Below, piece after piece: positions 25,111 to 34,197 of a DNA stretch of 38,780 bases (position 1 is its first letter; every line of letters starts with the position of its first letter). This stretch comes from CAWBRT01 sp050015355 (lineage in GTDB: Bacteria > Acidobacteriota > Terriglobia > Terriglobales > Acidobacteriaceae). Under the pieces are notes generated by a model, which had not been told where the DNA came from, searched no databases, and saw only the letters and a program-made list of their open reading frames with translations. The translations under genes and the position numbers were made by a program. Location of the stretch: NCBI GenBank assembly GCA_050015355.1, contig JBEKBO010000030.1, forward strand, positions 1 through 38,780. Reading direction: 5' to 3'.

Positions 25111-26613
25111 CTATGAGTGCCACAAGCCTATCATCGGCCAGTAGGTAAACATGAACAGCACAATCAGACCAAACATGAGAACCGTAAGCGGGATCGAGAG
25201 CTTTATCATGTCCTTCGCGGTAAAACCGCCGGCCCCATAGGCGATCATTGCCGGAGCCGAGGTTACTGGCAGAACCGCCGTGCACTGGGCAACCAAACAA
25301 ACGCCCATTACTATTCCCGTTACCGGGATGCTTGCATTGTTGAGTACCGTCAGGAACCCGAGGATTGCTGGTGTAACCGCGGTCAGGCACGATGTAATGC
25401 TGGTAAAGCAAAAACGGACTAAGAACACCAGGAAGAAAATGGATAGAGCCAGCCAGGTTACGGGAAGCTTACCCACGCCGGAGTCGACGAAAATAGCCTT
25501 CGAAAGCCACTTGTCCGCCGCTGTCTTCGTGAATATTTCGGCCATCGAGATGCCGGCGCCAAACAGGAGAATCGAGGTCCAATCCACCTTCTTATAGAGT
25601 TCGTTCCAAGTCGATACGCCAATATAAGGCAAGATCAGCATCAACACCGATAGAACGGAGATGGCGCTCGCCTCTATGTGGTGTACCTTGTCCGTCGCCC
25701 AGAAAAGGATGGTCAAAGTCATAATGATCGAGACTTTTTTTTCGCGAACCGACATCGGACCGAGATCGCTGATGCACTTGTTCAGATATTCCCGGCCGCC
25801 AGGAAGCTCCTCGAATTCGAACTTATACATCTTTGCCATCAGGAAATAGAGACCGATCCCGAGTAGTACTGTGTAGGGGAACGCGTAGTAAAGCCATTCC
25901 ATGTAGCCAACCTGGGGATGGCCCGCATTCACTAGAAATGTTACGACCACCGGATTCGGCGCGGCCCCTGTAAGTACGCCAACTCCGGTTACCGATGGGA
26001 GTATTCCAGCCAGCAATAACATGGCTTTTCCGATTCTGCTAGTCGCCGGAAGTCCAAAAGAAGCGGTAAGACCAAGCACGATTGGAACTAGTGTCGCCGC
26101 GCGCGCGATCACGGAAGGAATCAAGAATGTCAGCACAAATGCGGTGATGATGATTCCAGCGATGATCGACTTCGTCTTGGTTCCTACCATCCTGATGATC
26201 AGGTATGCTATGCGCTTCTCAAGGCCTGTGCTGGTGATTGCAGCGGCTATGAACAAGCCTGCTGCCACGAAAACCCACCCGCTGCTTACAAACCCACTCA
26301 TCGCCAAGGGGATGGCCCTGCCGGTCCCAAGCACAGGGCCGCTTGTACCTTGCGCCGGGGCAAATCCCAGAAAAACGATGGTCATACCGATCAAGGATAT
26401 GGCGCTGACACCGTATGGGACGGCCTCCGTAATCCACATGAGCACCGTAAAAGCCATGATTCCCAGCATGCGCTTTCCGGCCACGGACAAGCCTGGAGGC
26501 GTTGGGGCCATGATGATAGCAGCCATGATCAGTAAGCTTACGATGATGATGATCGGCTTCTTATCGAACGACCCCTTGCTCGTTGCCATGCTCGTCGCCG
26601 TTGCGTTTTGCAT
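25111..26613 (-). CDS. DASS (SLC13) family anion transporter
   Basis: A 500-residue inner-membrane protein with about 12-13 hydrophobic segments. It shows the two family hallmarks: IPSVIARAATLVPI in the first half and FTSITSCLTAVTPAI in the second (the Ser/Thr-rich hairpin motifs that bind Na+ and carboxylate). MWITEAVPYGVSAI is also typical. Members carry citrate, succinate, tartrate, 2-oxoglutarate or related di- and tricarboxylates. The ATG at 26613 has GGGGGG about 7 bases upstream. It is 26 bases after the PrpF-family gene, which suggests that the transported anion is the isomerase's substrate or a relative. Confidence 0.9.
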   Translation of the reverse strand: MQNATATSMATSKGSFDKKPIIIIVSLLIMAAIIMAPTPPGLSVAGKRMLGIMAFTVLMWITEAVPYGVSAISLIGMTIVFLGFAPAQGTSGPVLGTGRAIPLAMSGFVSSGWVFVAAGLFIAAAITSTGLEKRIAYLIIRMVGTKTKSIIAGIIITAFVLTFLIPSVIARAATLVPIVLGLTASFGLPATSRIGKAMLLLAGILPSVTGVGVLTGAAPNPVVVTFLVNAGHPQVGYMEWLYYAFPYTVLLGIGLYFLMAKMYKFEFEELPGGREYLNKCISDLGPMSVREKKVSIIMTLTILFWATDKVHHIEASAISVLSVLMLILPYIGVSTWNELYKKVDWTSILLFGAGISMAEIFTKTAADKWLSKAIFVDSGVGKLPVTWLALSIFFLVFLVRFCFTSITSCLTAVTPAILGFLTVLNNASIPVTGIVMGVCLVAQCTAVLPVTSAPAMIAYGAGGFTAKDMIKLSIPLTVLMFGLIVLFMFTYWPMIGLWHS

Positions 26614-26639
26614 CGTAGATCCCCCCGCATAGGTATTCC

Positions 26640-27818
26640 TCAGCCGCGCCCATTTTCGAAAACACTTTTCGGGACAAACGCATATCCCTCCAGCAACCGC
26701 CGGGCAGTTCTGCCAACACCAACGCGCTGAATCATCTTCGCCGGGTCGCCGGCATTCGACGTAACCTTTACGTCCATCACTCCATAAGGATGGCCGATCC
26801 TGAAGACGTCCGACTTTCTAGCCGATTCGTCCAGCACATCCCACACCACGGTTCCCTCAATTTTGCAGGCTGCTCCGGTGCAAACGCCGCCGGTCACCAT
26901 GTACGCCCGATGCATTTTTTGCATGGAAGCGAGACGCGCTACAAAATCGATATCCTTGGCCGAAATAGTTTTGCCGTCGGCGTTCTTGTAGTCGCGCTTC
27001 CTGGAGACGAAGCCGATCTTCGGAATCGCGGGGCTCTCCTTGGTCGCGACTTTTGCCTCACGCACAATCCCTATCTTTGCGGCTACAACGCCGCGGATCT
27101 CCTCGATCAACGCGAGAATCTCAGGCATGCCTTCGACTTCCGTGGGCAGTTCCGTGCCTTGTAGCCCAAGTTCGTCCGCCTTGCAGAAGACAACCGGGTT
27201 CGCGGCATCGACAACGGAGACCGTGAATTTGCCTTTCGAGCCGAGGTCAATCGTGTCTTTTGGATTTCCGGTTGGCAGCAGTTTTTTCGTAACCGATCCG
27301 GCGGGATCATCGAATTCGAGCAGGATGCGAGCGCCGGTTCCGGGAACGCCGGGAATTTCATAGTCGCCCTCGGACAGACCTCTACCATGCTTTACCGGGA
27401 CCGTGGCGTAGATCATCTTGTTGGTGTTGGTGTTGTAAATGTTGACCATGGTTGTCGGCTCCGCCGGCTTTACGAATCCTTCATCGACTGCATAGAGTCC
27501 GACCGCCGAGGATATGTTTCCGCAGTTGCCGCGCCAATCGATAACGGATTGAGTGAGCGACACCTGGCCAAACGTGTAGTCGACATCAGCGCCGGGGCGG
27601 GAAGATGGCCCGATGATAGCGACTTTGCTGGTTAGCGAATTTGCACCGGCCAAGCCATCGATCTGTCTCTGATCGGGGCTGCCGAAGATTCTCAAGATGA
27701 CTGCATCGCGAAGTTTTCCGGCCGGGGGAATCTCGTGTTCCTTAAAGAAAATCCCTTTGCTGGTGCCGCCGCGAACAATTGCGCAGGGCACACGTACCCA
27801 TTCTCTATGCACGGTCAT
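26640..27818 (-). CDS. PrpF-family protein (aconitate-type isomerase / 4-oxalomesaconate tautomerase-like)
   Basis: The protein has 392 residues and the two-lobed diaminopimelate-epimerase-like fold of PrpF. RGGTSKGIFF lies at the N-terminus. IDGLAGANSLTSKVAII holds the Lys and WRGNCGNISSAVG the Cys expected at the PrpF active site. The family includes 2-methylaconitate cis-trans isomerase (PrpF) and 4-oxalomesaconate tautomerase (GalD, LigU). No prpB/C/D/acnD gene is nearby, so methylcitrate metabolism is unlikely; a tautomerase or isomerase for a di- or tricarboxylate is more plausible. AAGGAG lies just 3 bases before the ATG at 27818, so the GTG at 27812 may be the true start. First gene of the six-gene minus-strand operon. 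Confidence 0.85.
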   Translation of the reverse strand: MTVHREWVRVPCAIVRGGTSKGIFFKEHEIPPAGKLRDAVILRIFGSPDQRQIDGLAGANSLTSKVAIIGPSSRPGADVDYTFGQVSLTQSVIDWRGNCGNISSAVGLYAVDEGFVKPAEPTTMVNIYNTNTNKMIYATVPVKHGRGLSEGDYEIPGVPGTGARILLEFDDPAGSVTKKLLPTGNPKDTIDLGSKGKFTVSVVDAANPVVFCKADELGLQGTELPTEVEGMPEILALIEEIRGVVAAKIGIVREAKVATKESPAIPKIGFVSRKRDYKNADGKTISAKDIDFVARLASMQKMHRAYMVTGGVCTGAACKIEGTVVWDVLDESARKSDVFRIGHPYGVMDVKVTSNAGDPAKMIQRVGVGRTARRLLEGYAFVPKSVFENGRG

Positions 27819-28186
27819 TCTCTCCTTCTCGGGTAAATCCACTGCGAGGATTCAAACAGGTTCAGCCTCAGTCTGACGCAAATGAGGTATGTCGGCAAGG
27901 CCGGTGCGGATGGCAAATCGAGTCAGGTCGATCCAGATAATAATCCTTTCCCAACTCTGCGAGCCGCCGAAATCGGTGTACAATCATTGCCACTTCCGTG
28001 ACAAAAAAGGAAAACCTGGTGTTCACTAAGACGCCAGCCACACAAAGGTGCTCACAACGAACAGGCGTTTGTGGCTCGGGTATTGGTGCGCCCAAATCTT
28101 AATATCACGCCGGTGAGCGGTCATACAGAGCAAAGCGTCCCGCATTTCCTCTTTTGCAAATCTTGTTCGACGTCGGGGGGCAGTTT
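27819..28186. promoter_or_regulatory. Divergent promoter region of the catabolic operons
   Basis: This 368-base gap separates the starts of the PrpF-family gene and the LUD gene, so both promoters must lie here. It is AT-richer than the flanks. A TACAAT at about 27980 could be a -10 box; no -35 is convincing. CCTCA...TGAGG and AGCCAC...TTTGTGGCT (imperfect) are possible operator palindromes. No regulator gene is in the window. Confidence 0.4.
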
Positions 28187-30355
28187 ATGGCAAAGGGCAC
28201 TATAAAAGAAAAAATCCGGGCAGGGCTCCATGATGAAAGCGCGCGTGTCGGCCGTGATCGAGCGCTCGGGGTCATTAAACCAGCAATGAAGAAAATGACG
28301 GCTTCCTATCCGGATTTGCGGAGCCGTTTAACTGCGGTCAAGAAATACTCGATCGATCACCTCCAGCAATTGTTGCCGCAAACCGTGAAGGTGCTGCGGG
28401 ACCGGGGCTGGCAGGTACTCGTAGCCGATACTCCCCAGGAAGCGTTGGATTACATCGGCAAAATTGTGGGAAAGGGCCTGGTAGTAAAGTCCAAGACCAA
28501 CGCGGGCAAAGAGATTAATGTCCCTCACTATTTGGAGGATCAGGGTGCGAAAGTTGTCGAAACCGATTTGGGAGATCGCATTAACCAGCTCGATGGCGGA
28601 GTTCCCAGCCATTCCTTAGCCCCGGCCATTCATGTGCCCATTGAGCGCGTAGCGGAATTGTTCTCCAAGGAAGTTGGCGAAAAGCTGGAGCCCGAACTGG
28701 AAGCTTTGGTTACTGCCGCCCGAAAGAGTTTGCGCAAGTATTTGGAACAAGCCGATGTCGGTATCTCAGGGGCGAACGCCGTGATCGCCGAAACGGGAGC
28801 GATTATAGTCACGGAAAACGAAGGCAATATTCGAGCCGTCACCAGCATCCCGCGAATTCACATAGCCATTGCCGGAGTGGAAAAAATCGTTCCTAAACTG
28901 CTGGACGGCATTGCGGTGGTTAAGGCGGCGGCAGCCTATGGCGTCGGCCAGGATATCGGCACATACGTCAGCGTGATTTCCGGTCCGAGCCGCTTCGAGA
29001 ACGACGATTTCGCCTTTCTGGGGGCGGCGCAAGGTCCCCAGGAATTGCACATGGTATTCCTGAAACCTGGCCGTGAAAAAGCCATAGCCGACGATTACAA
29101 AGAGACCTTGTACTGCATAAATTGCGGGAGCTGCCTGAACTTCTGTCCGGTTTACTCGGCGATTGGCGAAAAATACGGATACAAATACCTGGGTGGACGG
29201 GGAACGGTCTTTACGGCCATGCACGCCAGTCTCGAGAAAGCCGAAGAAGCCGGCTTGTCTCTTTGTATTGGCTGCAAACGATGCGAAGAAGCCTGTGCCG
29301 TGGAAATGCAAACTCCGGGCATGATTGCCCGTTTGCGGGCAACCGCAGTGAGTGAGAAAGGCTTGCCGTGGGCGCGGAAAACGATGTTTGAGATGCTCGC
29401 GGCCAATAAGCTTCCCCGTTACGCGCGCTTGGCTGAACCGCTCCAAGGCATCGCAACCAAGGCGTCGGGTGAGGGTACGGCCAAGCCGCGAATGTCACTT
29501 TTCGACGGCTTGCCCACGGACCGATTAGTGCCCCTGCTTGCCCCGGAGCATTTCTCCGATCTCGTCAAGAAGCGCAAGCCGGCGACGGTCGCCCGCAAGG
29601 GTCATAAGGTTGGATTTTTTGCCGGCTGCCTGGTCAATTTCTTCCGCCCCGACTTGGGAGGAAGTCTGCTCGATGTTTTAGAACGCGAAGGGGTCGAAGT
29701 CAATACGTTTCCGGATGAAGCCTGCTGCGGCATCCCCGCCCTTACCAGCGGCGATGAAAGCGACGCCCGGAAGATGGCGGCTGTGAATGTGGAAATGTTG
29801 TCGCAACAGACCCTAGATCAACTGATCTTCCTATGTCCTACGTGCGCCAGCACGGCAAAGCGGGAATGGCCGCGTCTGTTGTCACAAGACTCTAGATTGG
29901 CGCAAGCAGCGAACACACTGGCTGCGAAGGTAATGGACATCAGTGAATACCTGGTTAAGGTTGTTAAGATATCGCCTCCGCAAGGCAAAGTGAATTGCAA
30001 GGTGACCTACCATGATCCCTGCCATCTTGTGCGCGATTTGAAAATCAAAGATGAGCCGCGCCAGCTTATCAATTCGATTCCGGGTATAGAGATGGTGGAA
30101 ATGAAGGAGCCGGATAGTTGTTGCGGCTTCGGCGGCAGTTTCAGCCTCTTTTACTATGACCTGTCTCGCAAGATCAATGATGACAAGGTTAAGCAGATCA
30201 TGGAAACCGGCGCCGATTATGTGGTGACCGGTTGCCCGGGTTGCATGGTCCATCTCGCGGACGGGATTTCGCATGAAAATGGCCGGCAAAAGCCAATGCA
30301 TGTAATCGAACTGTTGGCTAAAGCTTACAACCAGGATGGAGGCGAAAATCAATGA
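28187..30355 (+). CDS. LUD-ferredoxin-CCG fusion (LutB/LutA-like lactate-utilisation iron-sulfur protein)
   Basis: The protein has 722 residues. The LUD domain (about 60-300) has VVKSKTNAGKEINV and AETGAIIVTENEGNIRAVTS. Two [4Fe-4S] motifs follow: CINCGSCLNFCPVY (about residue 309) and CIGCKRCEEACAVE (about residue 360). Two CCG domains (about 490-715) have CCGIPALTSG with CPTCAST, and CCGFGGSF with GCPGC. In B. subtilis LutB carries LUD plus ferredoxin, and LutA carries the CCG pair; here they are one chain. The LutABC system oxidises L-lactate to pyruvate; homologues may handle other 2-hydroxy acids. The ATG at 28187 (GGGGGG about 6 bases upstream) is preferred to the TTG at 28154. It overlaps the next gene by ATGA. 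Confidence 0.88.
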   Translation: MAKGTIKEKIRAGLHDESARVGRDRALGVIKPAMKKMTASYPDLRSRLTAVKKYSIDHLQQLLPQTVKVLRDRGWQVLVADTPQEALDYIGKIVGKGLVVKSKTNAGKEINVPHYLEDQGAKVVETDLGDRINQLDGGVPSHSLAPAIHVPIERVAELFSKEVGEKLEPELEALVTAARKSLRKYLEQADVGISGANAVIAETGAIIVTENEGNIRAVTSIPRIHIAIAGVEKIVPKLLDGIAVVKAAAAYGVGQDIGTYVSVISGPSRFENDDFAFLGAAQGPQELHMVFLKPGREKAIADDYKETLYCINCGSCLNFCPVYSAIGEKYGYKYLGGRGTVFTAMHASLEKAEEAGLSLCIGCKRCEEACAVEMQTPGMIARLRATAVSEKGLPWARKTMFEMLAANKLPRYARLAEPLQGIATKASGEGTAKPRMSLFDGLPTDRLVPLLAPEHFSDLVKKRKPATVARKGHKVGFFAGCLVNFFRPDLGGSLLDVLEREGVEVNTFPDEACCGIPALTSGDESDARKMAAVNVEMLSQQTLDQLIFLCPTCASTAKREWPRLLSQDSRLAQAANTLAAKVMDISEYLVKVVKISPPQGKVNCKVTYHDPCHLVRDLKIKDEPRQLINSIPGIEMVEMKEPDSCCGFGGSFSLFYYDLSRKINDDKVKQIMETGADYVVTGCPGCMVHLADGISHENGRQKPMHVIELLAKAYNQDGGENQ

Positions 30356-31434
30356 GCCGCCGCTTAGAGCAAATCGCAAGCTGTCGCGACGCACTACTGA
30401 AAGATTATCCTGACATGGCCTCCCGCGCTACGGCGATTCGGGAAAGCGCGGTGGCAAACCTGCCTGCGCTGGCGGAGAAGGCCAAGCAGAGCTTAACCGG
30501 CAAGAAATGCATCGTCTACCAGGCCAAAGACAAGGCGGAAGCAGCGACCATTCTTCGCAGTATCTTGCAGAACCAAGAGCAGGTCGTGAGGACCTACAGC
30601 AAGACGCTGCGGGAAATTGGCTTTGATGAGTTGATGTCCGCTCAAGGGACAGTGGTTAATCTGTCGAGGATAGAAGAGATTGTGTGGGCCGGCCAAGGCT
30701 CTCCGTTTCTCGGGCACCCGCGTCTTCCGCAGTGGGATTTGTCTCCTCAGGAAATCGAAGCGGCACTGCGAAAATTTGTCTCTTTTCAAGGCGAGGTTTC
30801 TCCGAAGCGCCTGAAGGAAACCGTCTATCGCCGGATCAAAGAGGATATTCTGCGCTGTGGATACGGCATAACCAGCGCCGACAGTGTGGTTGCGGAAAAC
30901 GGTGTATTAGTGCTGCCTGAGGATGAGGGCGATGGCCGCGCGGTGAGCAACTTGCCCTACCATCACGTGGCGGTGGCCGGCCTGGACAAGCTTACGTGGC
31001 TGGCCGAGGACGCGGTCACACTGGCCCAGACGACGGCGGTTTATGGAATGGGGCGCAATACACCAAACTATTGTTCTTTAATTGCCGGCCCCAGCCGCAC
31101 CGCCGATATCGAGTTCAGGATGGCTTACGGAATGCACGGCCCGAAAGAAGTGCATGTCATCCTGTTGGATAACGGGCGATCGGCTTTGCGCGACCAGGGG
31201 CTGGGAGGTCTGCTGAAATGCATCGACTGCGGCTCATGTTACGGCGAATGCGCGGCACTGGCGGCGAAGTGTAAGTGGTCCGAAGTGGTGCTCACACCGA
31301 AAGGAATGGCTTTGGGTTTGGTACAAGGCCGATTGGCCCCACTCAGTTCCGCCTTGGCCATGTCTGATTTTGTTTGCCCGGTCGGACTGGATGCCAAAGG
31401 CGTGGTCGATATGTTAACGCAAGTCAAATGCTAG
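30352..31434 (+). CDS. LUD domain protein with one [4Fe-4S] motif (LutB/LutC-like)
   Basis: The protein has 360 residues. The LUD fold is recognised from ITSADSVVAENGVLVLPEDEGDGRAVSNLPYHHVAVAGLDK, written here in two parts: ITSADSVVAENGVLVLPED and GRAVSNLPYHHVAVAGLDK. It is paralogous to the LUD domain of the preceding gene. Near the C-terminus CIDCGSCYGEC (CxxCxxCxxxC) could bind one [4Fe-4S] cluster, and FVCPVG is a remnant-like second site. Typical LutC proteins are about 220-240 residues and lack this. The ATGA overlap indicates a stoichiometric partner of the fusion protein. The pair is probably a cytoplasmic or membrane-associated electron-transfer dehydrogenase. Confidence 0.82.
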   Translation: MSRRLEQIASCRDALLKDYPDMASRATAIRESAVANLPALAEKAKQSLTGKKCIVYQAKDKAEAATILRSILQNQEQVVRTYSKTLREIGFDELMSAQGTVVNLSRIEEIVWAGQGSPFLGHPRLPQWDLSPQEIEAALRKFVSFQGEVSPKRLKETVYRRIKEDILRCGYGITSADSVVAENGVLVLPEDEGDGRAVSNLPYHHVAVAGLDKLTWLAEDAVTLAQTTAVYGMGRNTPNYCSLIAGPSRTADIEFRMAYGMHGPKEVHVILLDNGRSALRDQGLGGLLKCIDCGSCYGECAALAAKCKWSEVVLTPKGMALGLVQGRLAPLSSALAMSDFVCPVGLDAKGVVDMLTQVKC

Positions 31435-31467
31435 ACCAGATTCGCGGAAGGTGCGCCCCGCAAAGGA

Positions 31468-31515
31468 GCCGGGCGTACGGGGTCCCCGGCAAACGCTTGG
31501 CGTTTGCTGGGGTGA
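31468..31515. repeat. Dispersed hairpin repeat (GGGGTCCCC family)
   Basis: GGGGTCCCC at 31479-31487 overlaps the start of the hairpin CCCCGGCAAACGC / GCGTTTGCTGGGG (31484-31496 and 31500-31512, one mismatch, loop TTG), followed by TGACATCC. It lies between the second LUD gene and the MFS gene and could act as an mRNA stem. Confidence 0.65.
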
Positions 31516-31582
31516 CATCCAAGCGGCGGTGATACTCAAGGGATATACCCACTGATAAATTGCTCTAGACCAGAGAGGCCTT

Positions 31583-32914
31583 ATGGAAAATCAAGTATTG
31601 ATAGAAGGCGTCGCCAAGGGGAAGCCGGACGGCACGGATACGAGGCCTACTAAATTCAGGTGGAATCTGGCATTCCTCATGTTCTTTCTCTCCTTCATGG
31701 TTTACATGGATAGAGTGAATCTATCGGTCGCGACCCCCGCGATTATGAAGGAATTTCACTTTACCAAGATGCACATGGGTTATGTGCAAACCGCTTTTTT
31801 CCTTGGCTACGCTCTCATGCAGGTTCCTGGAGGAATATTTACGGAACTGTTTGGACACCGCAAGGTTGTGCCGGCAGCCGTCACGCTTTGGTCGGCCTTC
31901 ACGGTGCTGACCGCATATTGCAGCAATTTCGTGTGGTTTGTTATCGTGCGATTCTTGTTTGGCGTGGGCGAAGGCCCGATTTATCCGGCCTTTAATAATT
32001 TTGCCGTGCAATGGTTTAACCGGAGCGAACGCGCCAAAGCCAACGCGTTTCTCCTCGGCGGAACGTTTTTTGGTCCGGTGGTTGGACCGGCGGCTACCGT
32101 ATCGATCATGCTCGCCTTTGGCTGGCGGTCGGTATTCGTTGTTTTTGGCCTGGTGGGAATTGTTGCGGCCATGTCCTGGTACTGGTTCGCCAGCGATTCG
32201 CCGCGCACCAGCAGCCGCATCAACGCCGCGGAATTGAAACATATTCAGGGACCGGAACGGGTCGATGACAAGAAGGAAGTTGCCCCATGGAGCAGTTTTA
32301 TAGGATCGACGCAATTCTGGGCAATTGCCATCCAGTATTTCATCGCCGACTACATCATGTATGTGTTCCTTGCCTGGCTGCCTCTGTACCTGATGGAGGT
32401 CAATCACTTTTCGCTACAGAAAATGGGCTTTGCCGCAGCCCTGCCGTGGCTGGCGATATGCACCATGGTGTTTGTGACCGGCTTTATCAGCGACAGGCTG
32501 GTTGCCAGAGGCGTCTCAAAGTATAAGGCGCGGACATATTTTGGAATCCTTGGGCTGGTGCTTTGTTGCGGGGCGCTCTATCTGGCGGCGGTGGCGAAAA
32601 ACCCGGCTTGGAACGTGTTGTGGATGACCGTATCGCTTGGGTCGTTAGGATTCACCTTCAACGCTTCTTGGACCTCCTGTAATGACCTCGGCGGTAAGTT
32701 CTCTGCCTCGGTCTCCGGCTGGATGAACCTGTGGGGCAACGCCGGCGGAATATTGGCGCCCACGTTGACTGCCTGGCTGGCCACGCAATATGGCTGGAAG
32801 GCGGCCATCATGGTTACTGCCGCCAGCGCATTGATCGGGGTGGTGGCATGGTTTGCCGTTAAGCCGGACGTGCCTTTGCGGTTGCGGCGTCCCGCGGACA
32901 GTGTAGGTGTTTAA
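31583..32914 (+). CDS. MFS transporter, anion:cation symporter (ACS) type
   Basis: A 443-residue inner-membrane carrier with twelve predicted helices. Helix 1 is MFFLSFMVYMDRVNLSVA, with the Asp-Arg pair of ACS transporters; IMKEFHFTKMHMGYVQTAFF and QVPGG follow, as do RFLFGVGEGPIYPAF and the loop NRSERAKANAF. ACS members bring in hexuronates, glucarate, tartrate, phthalate or similar acid anions. The ATG at 31583 has GAGAGG 4 bases upstream. It follows the LUD genes by 148 bases on the same strand and probably feeds them. Confidence 0.88.
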   Translation: MENQVLIEGVAKGKPDGTDTRPTKFRWNLAFLMFFLSFMVYMDRVNLSVATPAIMKEFHFTKMHMGYVQTAFFLGYALMQVPGGIFTELFGHRKVVPAAVTLWSAFTVLTAYCSNFVWFVIVRFLFGVGEGPIYPAFNNFAVQWFNRSERAKANAFLLGGTFFGPVVGPAATVSIMLAFGWRSVFVVFGLVGIVAAMSWYWFASDSPRTSSRINAAELKHIQGPERVDDKKEVAPWSSFIGSTQFWAIAIQYFIADYIMYVFLAWLPLYLMEVNHFSLQKMGFAAALPWLAICTMVFVTGFISDRLVARGVSKYKARTYFGILGLVLCCGALYLAAVAKNPAWNVLWMTVSLGSLGFTFNASWTSCNDLGGKFSASVSGWMNLWGNAGGILAPTLTAWLATQYGWKAAIMVTAASALIGVVAWFAVKPDVPLRLRRPADSVGV

Positions 32915-33025
32915 TATCCGGTGATCAGCAATGCCGGACAACAAGTGGTCAGGTAAGGGCACGGCCGCAGCCGTGCCCTTGCTTCGATCAGAGCATTACC
33001 AGAGATACTGTATCCTTCGCCACGG

Positions 33026-33157
33026 GTGTCATCGTGAGGAGGTTCGCCGCTTTTGCGAACCGACGTGACGATCTATGCATTTCACCGACGCCACCGTAAA
33101 AATGCAAATACCTGGACCCTCACGTCGCGTCCTAACGGACGCTCTTCAGGATGACAC
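33026..33157. repeat. MITE-like element with two hairpin arms
   Basis: Ends GTGTCATCGTGAG and TTCAGGATGACAC are imperfect inverted repeats. Inside lie GGTTCGC-CGCTTTT-GCGAACC (perfect 7-bp stem) and GCGTCC-TAAC-GGACGC (perfect 6-bp stem). The architecture matches 37231-37377. There is no coding capacity. Confidence 0.6.
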
Positions 33158-33201
33158 ACTGGAATGATTGTTCTTGGGGATACACCAGCCCTAACACCGC
33201 T

Positions 33202-34197
33202 TTAGTTCGGCTTCCGAGGAATCGCACTCAGTTTCTTGCCTTCGACGTCAATTGCCACGAACTCTTGATCACATTGGACAAGCAGCCGGTTTTCGTCGAT
33301 CCAGCCGTATCCGTCGGCTTTGAGACATTGAAAACGTGGTTTCTGATCGATCCAAAGCACACGGGTTAAGCTGCCGCATCTGTCGGGTATTTGCAGATAG
33401 GCGAGATGCGATGCAGCGGGAGATCGCGATGGCCGCTGAAACTCGGTAATGCAGGCGCCTTCGGGAGATACCGTGCTCTCAGTGCCTGAACGGATGTCGC
33501 ATTCAATGATTTGACTGTGATCGTTGCCAATCTGAGTGCATGTTGCAAGGCTTCCATTTGCCGCCAGCGTGCAACTGGAAGCCGAGGCACATCTTGGGGG
33601 CAGCGCGTCGAAACCATGTGCCGGCAACTTCAGCAACCCGAGTACGTCGCCATAAGCGCCGACGCTGGCGATGAACAAGCGATCGCTCGCCACGATATCA
33701 AAGACGCGGGTGCTCTCCGGCACTGGCTGTTTCCATGCGCGCCGGCTGCGAAGGGTGTAGAGGAAGAACCCATAATCCGCTTTGCGGGGAAGCAGCTCTG
33801 TGCGCTTGCAGTCCGGACACTCATCCTTGCCGGGAGCGATTGAATACATCAGTTGCTTGGAATCGGGGGTGAAGCCGACGACAAATACCTTCACCGGCAA
33901 ATACCGTCCGGCCGAATCCTTTCCTGCCGTTGTTAGCTGGATCGCTTCACCCGTCCCCGTGGGGCGCAACCACGCATTATGGTCTTTTATGTAGGCAATC
34001 CAATGCTGATCAGGCGAGATTCTGGGCTCGGTAGAGCCGAAGCGCAGATCGAATTCAACTGGACCGAGTTGCAATACTCGCGTCAGGGTGTTATCGCGAG
34101 AGACGCGGAGTACGTCTGCGCCCACGGCGACGAAACGATCCTGGGCAAAGGCCGCCGAGACGAACAGCAACGTAATTCTCAGATAGCGTCGCCACAT
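33202..34197 (-). CDS. Secreted protein of unknown function, TolB/WD40-like beta-propeller suspected
   Basis: A 331-residue protein with an N-terminal signal peptide (MWRRYLRITLLFVSAAFAQ, likely cut after Ala). The rest consists of beta-rich segments with repeated patterns such as EPRISPDQHWIAYI, FTPDSKQLMYSI and SPAASHLAYLQ, the style of TolB-type propeller blades. Three to four cysteine pairs are possible (CPDCK, CASASSC). It is probably periplasmic or exported, and the ligand is unknown. The ATG at 34197 is preferred since an upstream extension is not signal-like. It is a single gene without a clear operon partner. Confidence 0.65.
   Translation of the reverse strand: MWRRYLRITLLFVSAAFAQDRFVAVGADVLRVSRDNTLTRVLQLGPVEFDLRFGSTEPRISPDQHWIAYIKDHNAWLRPTGTGEAIQLTTAGKDSAGRYLPVKVFVVGFTPDSKQLMYSIAPGKDECPDCKRTELLPRKADYGFFLYTLRSRRAWKQPVPESTRVFDIVASDRLFIASVGAYGDVLGLLKLPAHGFDALPPRCASASSCTLAANGSLATCTQIGNDHSQIIECDIRSGTESTVSPEGACITEFQRPSRSPAASHLAYLQIPDRCGSLTRVLWIDQKPRFQCLKADGYGWIDENRLLVQCDQEFVAIDVEGKKLSAIPRKPN

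Noticed and set aside
26640..27818. Methylcitrate-cycle prpF
   Set aside because: No prpB, prpC, prpD or acnD gene is in the neighbourhood, so a different isomerase or tautomerase role is more plausible.
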